From Talpa occidentalis (taxonomy: Eukaryota; Chordata; Mammalia; Eulipotyphla; Talpidae), in assembly GCF_014898055.3 (NCBI RefSeq), contig NW_026555331.1, forward strand, positions 109,551,194 to 109,615,193: 64,000 bases of DNA, in the 5' to 3' direction. Shown here piece after piece: positions 12,834-25,850 of the stretch; within the stretch, counting starts at the first letter, position 1, and each line of letters starts with the position of its first letter. The position numbers and the translations under genes were made by a program. The notes beneath the pieces are model-generated. The model saw only the letters and a list, made by a program, of their open reading frames with translations. It did no database searches and had not been told where the DNA came from.

Positions 12834-13689
12834 AGTATGGCATTTTTAAAGCTTTTCACAATCATAAGATAATTATGTCAGAGATATCTCCAAAAAAAAG
12901 TCATTTAAAAGAAAAGAATAATAAATGCAACTAATCTTACTTCTTAAACTTTGAATTCATAAAAAGTAAACAGCATTGGCGGCTGATGGGGCTGGTTAAG
13001 ATGGGATAAATGAAGACTGATGCCATTCCAACTGAATTAGCTACCAGCGCCCTTCTTTCTCTTTCACTCAGAGCTCAGGCATTAACGATATACTGATCTT
13101 TCACCTATGTTATAATCTCTAATTAATGATGAAATTAAGGTATTTGCACACTTTATTACTGGAGTACCAGCTCGCCCTCACTAGTCATCACAGCACACTA
13201 TTGTGTTTCCCAGGTGTGGGAAAGCTGAGGTACTGGGGCTTGCGTGCATTTCTCTAGTTGTGCAAATACCACTCTGAGGACAAGACCTTTTCCTAGGAAT
13301 AAACAAGAGGGTGGTGGGCAAGGACTCAGTGGGAGAGACACGGGCGCAGACAAGGAAAATGGAGGACTTCTTTCTTTTCCTTTCTCTCTCTCTTCATCAT
13401 TCTGTCACTTCATGGGGAGAGGAAGTCTTTCATAACTGCAGAGTACTACTTGTAAATCCAATTAATGTGTGATAAAAGCATAAACACCTTTTCTTCCCTC
13501 CAACCTTCACTGAAAACTAACAAGCATGTTATTTTTCACACATAATGTTTAACCCAGCTATAACCCCAAATATTGGATAATTGTACCTCCCTGGGTTTCT
13601 GGTTTATTTTTCAAGTAGAGTTGGTTATTTTCAACAATTGAATAATTTCAGTTGTTAAATGCAAAGGTTTTAACACAGGACCAGCCTGG

Positions 13690-14110
13690 CTCATATATCA
13701 CCATACTGTTCTCCAGCTACGTAATCTTGGGCCTCAACTTTCCCATCTGTACAATAGGGATAATAATATTACTTCATCAAATTTATAAAAAAGATACTGT
13801 ACCTCACTTGATGACCACAGTTGCTGACATGCAATAAGCACTTACCTCAGGCTGGCAGATGCAGGATACATAACCAATTTTTTATTAATAAAAGCAGCAA
13901 TAATGGTGGCAGAGCTTATAGACTCTGAAGTCCAACTCATTCAAATCCTGTATATAGTTCTTTATGTGACAGGAGCAGTTCACCTGATTTCCTAGGCCTG
14001 ATTTCCACCTCTGTAAAATGGAGACAAATATAGTACCTACTGCACAAGGTTGCTATAAACAGTATTAATAATACAATTAAAAATGCTTATAATGTACAAC
14101 CCTCATCAAT
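13690..14110 (+). mobile_element. Two adjacent MIR relics
   Basis: The first (13,690-13,850) has TTTCCCATCTGTACAATAGG and ATGCAATAAGCA. The second (13,900-14,110) has TTTCCACCTCTGTAAAATGG and ATAGTACCTACTGCAC. Both are forward. Confidence 0.6.
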
Positions 14111-15824
14111 GTTAACTGTTAATCATTACTATATAGGAGAGGAGATAGTGATCCCTACCCACTCCCTGGCAGGTTTATAAGGGATCCTCACCAGTAATTC
14201 CCACTTAGACTGACTTCCCACTCCATTTCCTGGACTGATTCTGGGTGGCTGTTTGGACCCCTCCTGCCAGTGGGTATCTCAGTGCCTCTCCTGCTGGCAA
14301 AGGCAAATCGCTCAAAGCCCCAGTAGCTGTGAATTTCTCACCACCTCTTAAACATCTCTGGAAAGTGAACATTCATGATCCTGACAGATGCATGTAAGAC
14401 TCCTTCCATAAGGTATGCTTTCCCTGTTTCTCTATTGAAGTTTTCTTAGCACAAGACTTTTAGGAGTAAAGTGAATAATCTATCCCAAAAATGGAGTTAT
14501 ATTCTCTTTCTCTTTTAAATTCTAAACTTGATCAGCGACCTCATTAGCCATCTGGCTTAACTATGAGAATCCCCAAAACTAGAATTATGAATTAGGAAAA
14601 AAAAGACATTTTTCTTTATGTACCTTCTATTACTACACTAGCATAGTAAATGTATGATCAGCAATATTTCCAAGTGAGTGAAAGACCCAGGCTGTTCCCT
14701 GCCAATTCCCTGCTTCCTGGCAATATGGTTTTTGACATATTCTCTTCCCAATGATATTTTAATTGTAATGAGCAACTTGAGGCAATACCCATCTCGAGAA
14801 TGGTCACGACGTCACATTACAAACAACTACCTGACAAACAGTCAGAAGATTAGTGAATTTTTATCCAGGCAACATATGGTCTTTAACTACGACAGATCGA
14901 TGCATATGTCTATGTTTATAAATTACTAATTTTTCAAAATGTTCCAAGCAGTTCAAATTAATTCTTAGCATGCATCACTTCTTAAAGCACATTCCATCTT
15001 CTGACTCACAAAATAAAATTAATTTTTTATATGAAGGTTTACCTGATATGGATAATCAGATGTTAACTGTGTAGAGAAACTAATTTCACCCAGATTATGT
15101 AGGGTATATGCCACACTAAGCCAATGACGTTTATTTCTTTCAAAAGTCTTACTTTATATTTTAATTTCTATGCAATTCCTCTTATCTCCCTATCTATGTT
15201 ATATATTAATTCCTGCATATTTTAACTGCCCTAAGAAATAATGAAGTCAAGATAGGAAAAGTCTGATATCAGCATTGCATGCGATTGCCACTCTTACCTG
15301 AAATTTTCCAATTTACTTCCTATATTGATAGATAATAATGAAGACGAAATGATGACATCTTCTTTCAGTCTCGCAAGTGTCATTTAGTTTCGCATGAGAG
15401 TCTTCCATGAAAATGCTTTTACAGCACTTTCACATTTTTACCTCCTTTATTTCTCACATCAGTACTAGAACAGGCATGGCAATAATATAACCATTTTATA
15501 GAGAGATTAAATCATTTCAAAAATTTACAGAGTGCTCACAGACTGGTATTCAAAACAGCATGCAGACCTCTTAATCCTCAGCACACAGTGCTTTTCATGA
15601 TTTCCTATGTGGAAATAATTGGAGTTTTGATATTGTGCATATCTCAATTGGAATTTTATCTCTTAAGTAGTTAGGTGAATGTGCCTTCAGGTAAATTCTT
15701 TGAAACTTTTGTGCTCCAGTTTCCTCATCAACAAGATGAGGTAATGAATAACATATACACATTCCTGGCAAAAAGTTCAAAATATCTTACATAATTAAAA
15801 ATTCCATTATCTTTTAGAAGTAAC
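14111..15824. other. No gene recognised
   Basis: AT-rich sequence with a possible MIR trace near 15,440-15,580 (CATTTTATAGAGAGATTAAA). Nothing else was identified. Confidence 0.55.
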
Positions 15825-17110
15825 ATTTTTTTTTACAACACTGTATATAATTTATGGGTAGAGGTTCACATCTTTTCAAATGCATGTTACCGTACCACAC
15901 CCACCATGATCATACCCATAATCCTCTACCATAGTCCCCCCCCACCCCGCCCCCAGCTCTCCCTGATGTGCTCTCCTCTCTCCTGTTCAACTTCCTGTAG
16001 CTTTAATTCTATAGTTGGACTTCTAATGTTGGTTTTGGTTTCATTTTGTCTGTTTGTTTTCGTTTTTTTAAAATATATTCTGCATATGAGTAAAATAATT
16101 CAATTTTTGTCTTTCTCCTTCTGATTTATCTTGCTTAGCATAATCTCTTCCAGTTCTAGCCATGTTTGTGCAAATGACAAGACATTGTTTTATGGCTGAG
16201 TGGTATTCTGTTGTGTGTGTGTGTATATGTATACTATATCTTCTTTATATGCTTATGTGTTGTTGGGTACTTAGTACTTTCCATAACTTAGCTATTGTAA
16301 ATAGTGCTACAATGAACTTAGAAGTACACACACCCTTTCAAATTAGTGTTTTTGCATTCTTCAGATATATACCTAGGATTGCAATTCCTGAATCACATGG
16401 CAGATCTAATTTTAATATTTTTTAAAACTTCCATACATTTTCGCATTGGTGTTGGACCAGTTCAGCAGAAAATAAGTGTTTCTTTTTCTCTACATCCTTG
16501 TCAACATTTGTTCTTCCTGGTCTTTTTGATATGGGTCATCCTCACAGCTATGAAGTGATATCTCATTGTAGATTTGATTTCCATTTCTCTGAGATAAGTG
16601 ACAATGAGTTTTTTTTTTTCACTTGCCTACTAGTCATCTGTATCTCTGTTTGGAGAAGTGTCTATTTAGCTCTTCTGACCATTTTTGGTTGAATTACTGT
16701 TTTCTTTTTGTTGAGTTGTATGAATTATTTGTAGAGCTTGGATATTAGCCCCTTTTTGGATGTATGATATGGAAATATTTTCTCCCACTCACTAGAGTGT
16801 CTTTTTAGTCTGAGACAAATTTGTTTATTTTTGCTTCTTTTCCTTTTGCTATTGGAGTCAAGTCATCTATTCGTGAACAATATAATACTATACAAGACCA
16901 TATGCTGGAGAAAGGAAAGCTACTAAACAAATGGCACTGGGAAAATTGGACAACCACCTGCAAAAGAGTGTAATGGGATCACTATCTCACACCCTACACA
17001 CAAAATTAACTCAAAATAGAGTTGGATGTAAGTCCTTAAGCATAAAAACATAGATGACAACATAGACAAAAGACTCCATGGCATTGACTTCAGGGACATT
17101 GTTGGGATAT
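15825..17110 (-). mobile_element. LINE-1 with 5' inversion (twin-primed)
   Basis: From 15,825 to about 16,880 the minus strand is an L1 3' end (3' UTR and ORF2 C-terminus). From about 16,885 to 17,110 the + strand instead encodes ORF2 sequence lying just upstream in L1 (WHWENWTTTCKR, then a DFRDIVG-like end in another frame). The outer end of the inverted part is adjacent, in L1 order, to the start of the other part, which is the pattern left by twin priming. Confidence 0.8.
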
Positions 17111-17289
17111 CCTAAGTTTTTAATAATTTTTGTAGTGAGTATTCTACTTAGTGTATAGCAGATGCTACATAAGTCCAGGTCTCTTCCTTTCCAGTCAATT
17201 TACCTGGAGATTCATTTAATTAAATTGTCACTAAATGAGAACTGATACAGTAAAAACCATTTTACAAGCTAAGTTAAACAATCACAACT

Positions 17290-17500
17290 AAAAATTAGTA
17301 TCTATTGAGTACCTACTCTGCCCCGTATACTGTCTATTCTAAAGTTCTTTATATGTAAAGGTAGATATCATTATCTCCATTTTATATACTAAAAAAATGA
17401 GTAACAGTAGGTGAAATAACTTTCTGAGAGTGACAGAGTTGGGATTATAATAATAATAATCTTGTTTCATAGTCTTCCAAGTACAGGTCAATTCCAATAT
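17290..17500 (-). mobile_element. MIR relic
   Basis: Antisense MIR: TATTGAGTACCTACTCTG, TTATCTCCATTTTATA, then GAGTGACAGAGTTGGGATT. Confidence 0.6.
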
Positions 17501-17736
17501 CAATGCTCTATCTAAAATGCTACAGAAAATTTAAAAACAACCAGCAACCCTATGTAGAATGAAGATCTGCTTTGTTTTATACATTTGTAATAATCAGTTT
17601 GTCTTTATATAATTCAACCATATAAACTTCATAAACCAACTTTATGATATTTTGACATAAGGCAAACAGTTGCTCCTGAGAGCAAGTCAAAATTCTATAT
17701 TTTAACCATGAACTCTCAATTAAAAATCCTGTCTTT

Positions 17737-18009
17737 GGGCCTCCCTGGTAGCGCAGCGGTTGAGCGCTGGGTTGCGAAGCTGCCCGCAGCCTCTGCAGTG
17801 GCGGTTCGATCCCCGGCTGCTCCCCGGCCACAGGAGGAGGGTCCCGCATGGCACGCAGACCTCTCCTGCCGCCCGCTGCTCCCCTCAGCCATGTACTTCG
17901 GTCCTTCTGCCTGCTCTGCTCCCCGCTCTGGCTCTGGTGAATTCTCTCACCCTCCCGCGCTTCTGACTGTACCCAGTGCTTGTATAAATAAATAAATCTT
18001 AAAAAAAAA
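17737..18009 (+). mobile_element. tRNA-derived SINE, young full-length copy
   Basis: A near-perfect copy in the forward direction: an A-box-like segment after CCTCCCTGGTAGCGCAGC, an intact B box GGTTCGATCCC at 17,803-17,813, a CT-rich body, TATAAATAAATAAATCTT and a poly-A run. It is flanked by a perfect 15-bp duplication AAAAATCCTGTCTTT (17,722-17,736 and 18,010-18,024). Many intact CpGs suggest recent insertion. Confidence 0.96.
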
Positions 18010-18439
18010 AAAAATCCTGTCTTTACATATTGTAGTAAAGGAAAGAAATGCTTTCCTCAAGTATCAGGTGGCAACATACTACTTCCTTGCTTTAAATCTC
18101 CAGTATTACCCCTTTTCCCTACAGAAGCAGGTTCAGATTCCTTAGCCTGTCATAACTCATAACAGGTAGGTACACCAGGAACCTGGTATCAGAGCAAATC
18201 TGTATGAGTGATATGTCTTCCTGTAAACAAGTTCTGTTCTTGAGCAGGGAGGTGCTGTGTGGTGAGAAGTAAGAAGGTAGCCAAGCCTTTTCATCTAGTG
18301 GTCTTATGCCTGGATTCTGAGATTGTGGAATATAATGCATGCTTAAAATGCCTTAACTTGTAAGATTTCTGCACTTCAGATCACCAATGTGGATCTTTTC
18401 CCTGGGTTAGATGAAATTTTGGAGACTACTGTAATAAAT

Positions 18440-18570
18440 ACATTTTACTGTATTCTTTCACTTTATTGGAATAACTTTGGTTTATAACATTGTGTAAATT
18501 TTAGGTGTACAAATTTATAGTTGAGCATCTGTATAAAGATGATTTCCCTTTTTTATGTTGGTCATAATAC
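18440..18570 (-). mobile_element. Small LINE-1 3' fragment
   Basis: GGTTTATAACATTGTGTAA followed by TTTAGGTGTAC is the typical antisense end of an old L1 3' UTR. Confidence 0.5.
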
Positions 18571-19324
18571 TTAAACTATATTTAAAAAAATCTTCCGGTA
18601 TTGGTACATAGTATTTCATATGATGAATTCACCTCATTTTCAACAATGAAAAGCTTTTGTTTGGGTACTCTAAAATATTTTTTTTACTATCTTCTGAGTT
18701 TAACCACAATGTCTTTAAGCTAAGGTTTACCAATCATGGTGATTTCATCCTTTAGTCAACCTAATAAATTCCAGCATTGGCTGTTCTCAGAGGCTCCTAT
18801 GGATATTAGCAAGACCACTAAACATGAAACTCTCAGGTACCCACCTCTAATCCAATAAACAACTAGAAACTGTGCCACAATACTCATTCAACAGATGTTC
18901 ATTCTCTATCAAAGTGTACCAAGCTCATCCTCAAGCCCAAAAAATAGAAAAGAAGGTAATGCAACCTCTATAACCACAATGACTGGGATAAGAGAGGGTG
19001 ACATGGACCTAATATGAAAGATATTGAACTCAAAACCAACACAAAGAAACAAGGAGACAGTATCAAACTGTTTCAGTAATTCAGCTGGGGGATGATGATG
19101 GCCTATGGTAGGATTGTGGTGCTGGAGATGGAGAGAAATACTAAGTTTGAAAAATTTCTAAAAGGAGCATTGGAAGTTGTAAATAGCAGGAGGGATGGAG
19201 GAGGTAAATATGACATGGCACATTCTATTAATACAAATGAGAGCATAAGTGGGGAAGAAATTTATCTAGATGACTGGGGAGACATGGGAAGGTGAAGCTA
19301 CATTCCTCATTTCCAGAAAACTTC

Positions 19325-19578
19325 TTTTTTTTTTTTTAAAGATTATTTATTTATACAGTAAGAAGCACGGGACGGTAAGAGAATTCACCAGAACCAGAGC
19401 GGGGAACAGAGCAGGCAGACCGACGAAGTACACTGCTGAGGGGAGCAGCAGGCGAGGCAGGAGAGGTCTGCGCGCCATGTGGGACCCTCTCTGGTGGCCA
19501 GGGATCATACGGGCGCTGCAGAGGCTGCGGGCAGCTTCGCAGCCCAGCGCTCAATAGCTGCGCCACCAGGGGAGGCTC
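19325..19578 (-). mobile_element. tRNA-derived SINE
   Basis: Same family with a long poly-T at its left edge (a poly-A tail on the minus strand) and an intact GGTGGCGCAGC-type head at the right edge. No convincing target duplication was found. The young-looking sequence retains many CpGs. Confidence 0.9.
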
Positions 19579-20559
19579 CATGACACATTTCTTATTTCTG
19601 TAGCTCAGTTTACTCAACTCTCAGAATCGGAAAACCCACCCTCTATGGTCATTATGGGAAATCAAAGAGAGAATAGATATGGAGAGGCAGGCAAATATAA
19701 TTCACAAATGTTCATTTTTTTCCCAAAAGTGAATCCTGTTTCCAAGGCTATTTCCTGGCATTCTTTGACCTCTGGATTGTTAGTCTTATTACAAGAAAAT
19801 AACCACAGAGCTTTTCAGTAATTTGTCACTACCATGGATGAAAGAAAGTAAACAGTAAAAGAAAACAATAGGAAGACAAGGAAAGCTAGGGGTTAGAAAA
19901 CCAGACTAAATTTTTTTTTGTTTCTCTTAAGTTTCTCCATGAAAACCAGTATTACTGGCTTAGTGGATAATTTTAAAACATTGCAGGTCCAACAAAAAAT
20001 AAAAAATAATAAAAAAGATAAGATATAGTGACCTTTTTCCTATCTCCCCTGTTTATTATATTTCTAGGTCCTTATTCAGCTCTCAGCAAAGAAAAAAGTG
20101 TAGGAAAAATGAAAAGATGATCATCTCAGACGTTTTGAGGAGCCTTAGAAAATGCCCTGAAACCTTCACATTATTATTCTAGTCTTCCAGAGTGGATGGA
20201 ATGAACTGGTTGTGTTATTACTCTCGGGCAGGGGCTCCAGAGCCCAGATGCTCCCATCTAAGAGCTTGCTTTACTTCTATAAAGAGGAAGGAAAATGACA
20301 TTTCGAAAGGTGTTTTTTGAATGTCACTCTTTGAGAATTACATTCAAACATTCTCATTTAAAGCCCTTACTCCTTGAAAAATGATATATCTTCTTCCAAT
20401 ATTTATGTGCGTATGTGGGTAGGTATGAGAAACTAGCCCCAAATAAGCTAAAAGGAGATTGTTGCTATATCTCAGTAAGTGTCTTTAAGTTGTGGACATC
20501 CTTATTCTTTACTCCTCCTCATCACCAAGAATTTCTTTTTCCATACCATCTCTGGGACC

Positions 20560-21070
20560 CTTCTTCTGTTGGAAGAAAAAACCCCGAGCCAGTGAATGCC
20601 CTGCAGTCAATCCCTGACACCCTGACTGGAGGTTGATGGGAAAGAGGGCCAAGCAGAGCTGCCACAGAGTCCTTAAAAGATGGAGCACAGCTGCCCATGC
20701 AGCTCTTTGCCACGTGCAGCTCTGGTCCCCAGGCTCCATGTCTCCTCAGTGACCAGCCAGTCTCTTAGAGGCCATGGACAGCCAGCTCCAGCTTGCACTC
20801 GCTATCCAGTGCTCCAGTCTCTCCTCAACAGAACAGCAGCCATCTTGCCACATGCAGTTTCAGTTTGGATCCCAATCTCTGCTCAGCAGACACTACCTGG
20901 GTTAGGTGTCTGGCCATGTGCCAAACAATACATTTTCCTTTTTTCCCCCTCTCTGTCCTCCCTTTTCCTCATCACTGTTGAAATAAACCCTTTTTGTTTC
21001 TTTCCATGTGTCTGCTTTTGGGTGGTTTCCTGCCATCTTAAACATGGAGGTGAAGACCCACTAAGCATGT
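20560..21070 (+). mobile_element. Possible LTR
   Basis: A G+C-richer block with repeated CAGCTC/CCAGTC motifs is followed by a pyrimidine run, an AATAAACCC signal at about 20,982 and a T/G-rich tail, the usual order of LTR U3-R-U5. No edges or target duplication could be fixed, so the boundaries are approximate and it could be another repeat type. Confidence 0.35.
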
Positions 21071-21530
21071 TATCTCCTTTCACAGGCTTGCCACAGACTT
21101 TCCCCATTTTGTGTCCAGATTACTGCCACACACCACTTTTAGGTGAAGAGGTCAGATTCATTGCAGAATACATTTGACATTATAGTTGGTGGAAAGTAAA
21201 GGAAAAAACTAATTTGAATATCCCCAATTATGTAGACCTAGCCCTTAGTTCACTGTGAATTCATGATTAATCATGGTTTCAACTCTAAAAAGCAACTGCT
21301 TACCCAAGAAAGAAGCTCTGTAGACAGATTTCCCAAATCTAATTCACAGATCCAAAGCCAAGATGGAGACAGAATAAGGTCAGAAAATGAGTGGAAAATT
21401 GGAGAAGCCCCTGCCAAGCAGAAGTAAGGATGAGTGTACAGGATGTAACTCTGAAATCTGAGGGTGAAGGTTGGAGAGCAACCAAGTTAGAAGTAGCACA
21501 ACAAGTAAACCAGGTAGCAGTAGGAATCTT

Positions 21531-21775
21531 TTTTTAGATTTATTTATGCATACCAGAGGTGTGGGGTGGTGAGAGGATTTACCAGAGAAAATGGGGAGCA
21601 GAACAGGCAGATCTGCTGAAATACACTGCTGAGGGGAGCAGTAGGTGAGACAGGAGAGGTTTGCTTTGCCATGTAGGTCAGCTCCCTGGCTGGCCGGGGA
21701 TTGAACGCGTGCTGCAGTGGCTGGTGATAGCTTGATAGTGCTGTGTCTTTAACCCTTGCTCCAGCAGGGAAGCCC
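21531..21775 (-). mobile_element. tRNA-derived SINE, older diverged copy
   Basis: Same family but more mutated: GCTCCAGCAGGGAAGCCC replaces the usual head on the + strand reading. A short duplication AGGAATCTT (21,522-21,530 and 21,776-21,784) flanks it. Confidence 0.85.
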
Positions 21776-21784
21776 AGGAATCTT

Positions 21785-24700
21785 CATGAATAATTTCAAA
21801 TACTCTTCCACCTCTCCCACCCAATGGAACACATAAGGGCATTGGTTATCTGCCTTCCAAATTCCCAGTATAGTACATAGACTATGGCATTTGCCCTGAG
21901 GACAGTCTTTGAAAAGGGGACTAGTTCAGGTTTCTAGCAGTTAAGCAGAATGTGCCCCTACACATAACGAACAGGAATCTTTCATATCAGATTATTTATT
22001 CCTTATGTGAGACATAAGCCAATGTACAATTATTCCCTCTGATTTTATTCTACCAGGGTCTTAACTGCACCCCAGACTTTCCCATGCACCCCATATCAAG
22101 ACCCTAGGGACTTCACCATCTTGCTTCTAGGAATTGGAGCAGCATTTTGATGTCCAATGACTATGTCTCCAAGGGATATTTTGAGTGCTGGCTCACTAAT
22201 TGTACAGGAACTTTGTAACTGGTTGGCGTTACTGAGATGAGGGGCTGTATTTCCTCTTGTCATCCTGCCATCAGAGTTCCAGTCTCTCCTTTCTCTCTCA
22301 GATGCAATATAGAGATCAAATAGCAGGTGCATTCTCTGAAAGTATAATGAAAGAAGAGGATATTCTTGGTGAGACCTAGGTGGTCCCTTTAATCAGACAG
22401 AACTTCCCCTTCAGCTGACATGTACAGGATACCTGATGTAAACCACATGCTTTAGGCTTAGATCAGTGAATCTACTTTTGTTTGAATGACAAGAGTTTGA
22501 TCTTGTCAATTTTGTTTTCAGAAAATGTAACTTTACATTGATATTTCTAAGGTTTTTTATAGTATTAAAATTTTAAACAGACTACAATATGGAATTTGAT
22601 GTTTTGATTCTGGTACATATTTGTCATACATGAGAGAAGAAAGAAGAAAAACTAGCAGCTTGAATAAAATAAAATTTATTGAGAAGGTCTTATATTTGAG
22701 AAAGATATGAGTAGAAATTGAAATGTTGATATGAACTGAGGATTTTGTAAAATCTTTACTGTGAACCAAAGTTTCTTAGAATGCCTGGCATCATTCCATA
22801 CCAGTGATTGTGATATAAAACTAAAGACCTCATAGTCAGTATTCGATCTTTATATTTTCTCCGTAAAGGAACTACAGCATGGTTGTGGGGTAGGAATGCA
22901 ATATCTTAGGATGGGAAAATAACATGGACTTGGGATATTCTATGGTTGAAGAGTTGTGATTGATTTAGATTTTCTGGAGATAGCATTAAACTATTTTGAA
23001 AGACAGAATGTGCCATTGGCTTTAAAATTCTGCAAAAGTAAAGAAAATAAAAAAAACATAACATGCAAAATTAATGATCATCACTTTGAAAAAAATACTT
23101 CAAGGGGAAAAACTTTTAAGCTGCAGACTTAAAGAAAAAAACACATGTACTCTATATACTATCATTAACTAAAACACATTGATTATTTACTATATACCAG
23201 CCACTTTTCCAAGTGTTTTATATCATTTGCTCTTAGAAGCAAGCTTATAAAGTTGATATTATATCCCCTTTTTATAGACATAAAAAGCGAACCTAATTAA
23301 GATAAAGACAGCATAAAATGACAGCTCTCCCTTTCTCTGTGTCACTGACTAGGGTTTATTTGGTGGTACTGGAGCATGGAAGGCAGTTTCCTGCCCTGGA
23401 CCACAACCTCCAGATATTTCTCTCCACCCATGTTTTGTTCAGTGAAACATTAAGTCTCTTCCATGGCTATTCCAGTGCAGTCTATGCTGGTCTCTGATGC
23501 CTACTTTCTCCTCAAACCTGGGATTCTATGGGTGCAGTGATCCTCTGGTTAACCTAGACGATCCCTTAGGGAATGAAGCGAGGAACCTCTTAGGCCAGCT
23601 TGGTACACCTCCCTGAAATAATTTGTGTATATTTAATTGTCTTATAAATAGAATTAATATAACTTGTGTTTTTGCATGTTCAGGTATTTAAAGTAGTCAA
23701 GTTTTACTGTTATAGTTAGAGAATACAATCATAAATAGAGTGCTAAATCATATTTCTTTTGGTATCCTCTGTAAAGTAGAACATTCCATTCCATTTCTTT
23801 AGGGAATATATCTCTTAATCACTGTAACATGTATAACCTCTGGTACCTATTAAAGCAAACAATTACCAGATGTAATACTGCATTTATCTTTTCTCCAGAA
23901 TCCCAAAGAGTCCTCTTTGCCTTCAAAGCAATTTTATCTCAGAAGATACTATTCTTTCATACTAATGATTTAGTGCCCTCACCACCACATCAGAATGCAA
24001 GGCAAAAATAAAGGGTCTACGGAGAGTTAACCAGCATGGAGTGTCAATGATTGTTTCTAAATCTGTTTCTCTACTTGAAAAGTTCTCCTTTACCAAGAGT
24101 TCTGTGTACCATTAAAATAAGTAAATTTGCTCTCACTTTGAACTAATATTCTGAGAATTAAATGTTGTGACATTCTCAAACACCCAGCACAGTAATTTGA
24201 TGGGATTCCCCTCCCCCCTCCCCCATATGCTTTCCTACCCCTACATCTATAATTAAAACTCCTCTAACCAATCCATATTTATATAGATTCTAAGAGGCAC
24301 TTAGAAATTCAACTTCCAGCACAACATCTTACTTACATCCAAGTGAGACATCTTATTTAGCAAATGTGTGTGGCATCATATTAAAGCTTAAACTGCAGCT
24401 CATTGCAGCTCATTCCTTTGAGAGAAAACTCAGGGGTTGACGTGTGAATTAGCACTTTAACCCTGAGAAACCGTCTCTGCAGGCACTGGCACTTTTTGGT
24501 ATCAGAGGATCAAAATCTTAGAGTTAACTTCCTTTGTCCTAATCCCACACTTACCCTTCTTAACACTAACGGAAAAAGAAAAGATATATGCTTCACCAGA
24601 AGAAATTAAAAACACCAGCACCCAAATTTAAACCTCCAACTTGTGCTCAAGGCTCCTTCTTACTGAATGTTCAACTTTAAAGAAAAGCTATTTGCTGATG

Positions 24701-25337
24701 ACAAGAAATGGTTTCAAGCTAGACACAGTCTCTCTGATAACTGTGGGAAGAATAACTTTTTCTCTTCTCTCCATAGTAACAAAGGCCAGTTTGGTAAAAG
24801 TCAATGAACTATAAGCACCGTAATCTGCAACCAATCCTAGTTCTTACTGCTCTATTCTTCTCCTCCCCATGTTTTATCCTTTAAGCCTCCCTGAAGCCAA
24901 GACCCAAGTCAGACACAATTAAGGCTCACACCTGAGTGAGGGCATCCATATTTTCAAATCTCAGACCCAAGTAAGCACTATTTTATTGTAGCATCACTGT
25001 GATTTTCTTCAGATGGCAAAACTATGATCTTTGCTTCCTCTGAAGTAGAAATAGTAGTTATTTTTACTACTTACTTGGTGATTAATTGCATTCTGCCTGT
25101 ATTGCCTGATGCTTTTGTGTTATTTTATTCTCCTGTGATTTCACCTGGAGCTCTTATATCTCTTCTCTCTAGCCGAACCAGAACTTCCCCATAGTACCTG
25201 ACAAAATGTATTCCTTATAGCATATGCTTAGTAGATTATTTAAATGACAAGTGACATCTTTCAATTCAGTAGAAAATGAATTTGTGAACAATTTGAAAAT
25301 GTCAAAAAAATCGGGACTTCAGTAAGAAGAGACTTTA
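21785..25337. other. No gene recognised
   Basis: AT-rich flank apart from a MIR near 23.2 kb and a C-rich run at 24,210-24,232. No coding or RNA signal was seen. Confidence 0.55.
23160..23300 (-). mobile_element. MIR relic
   Basis: Antisense MIR start: ATTTACTATATACCAGCCAC, TTTTATATCATTTGCTC, TATATCCCCTTTTTATAGAC. Confidence 0.5.
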
Positions 25338-25354
25338 TTAGAAAGGATTATTTT

Positions 25355-25577
25355 TTTAAATAAATTTTATTTTTATATTCCCCATACAATTGCAATCCCC
25401 TTATTTTGACCCCAATCCCTCCCCTCCCCGCCCCCCACCACCCATAGAGTATCTCTGGTTCATAGTTGTTTGTTGATTTTGATTTTCACTTTCTTATAGT
25501 TATTCATTTTCCTGGTCCCTTATTTAAGTTTTCTAGATTCCTGCTATGAGTGAGACCATCCGGTATTTTTCTTTTTC
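25355..25577 (-). mobile_element. Short, recent LINE-1 3' end
   Basis: This antisense fragment of about 223 bp, with an A-rich tail on the minus strand, is flanked by a perfect 17-bp duplication TTAGAAAGGATTATTTT (25,338-25,354 and 25,578-25,594). Its sequence matches the 3' end of the element at 31,715-32,014 in the opposite orientation. Confidence 0.88.
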
Positions 25578-25850
25578 TTAGAAAGGATTATTTTAAGAAA
25601 GAGAAAGTGACCATTGCAATGAGGAGGATGTTCCCACCAGGACACCTTCAGGCTTCTCAGGGTTAAGAAAATGGTATTTATGAAGCTAGAAGGATGCAGG
25701 ATTGGAGAAGAGGGAAGAAAGGAGTGGCATGGTCTGGTAGTAGAGAGGACAATGTCTTCCTTACAGGTCAGCCTGCCCTGCAGGACTGTTAAGGAGAGTT
25801 TGTGATCTGGCTCAGACGGAAGGGGTTTGGGGGGCACAGTTCAGCCTGGG

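Noticed and set aside
17750..17815. tRNA-like sequence with A and B boxes
   Set aside because: This is the head of a SINE with poly-A tail and target duplication, not a tRNA gene.
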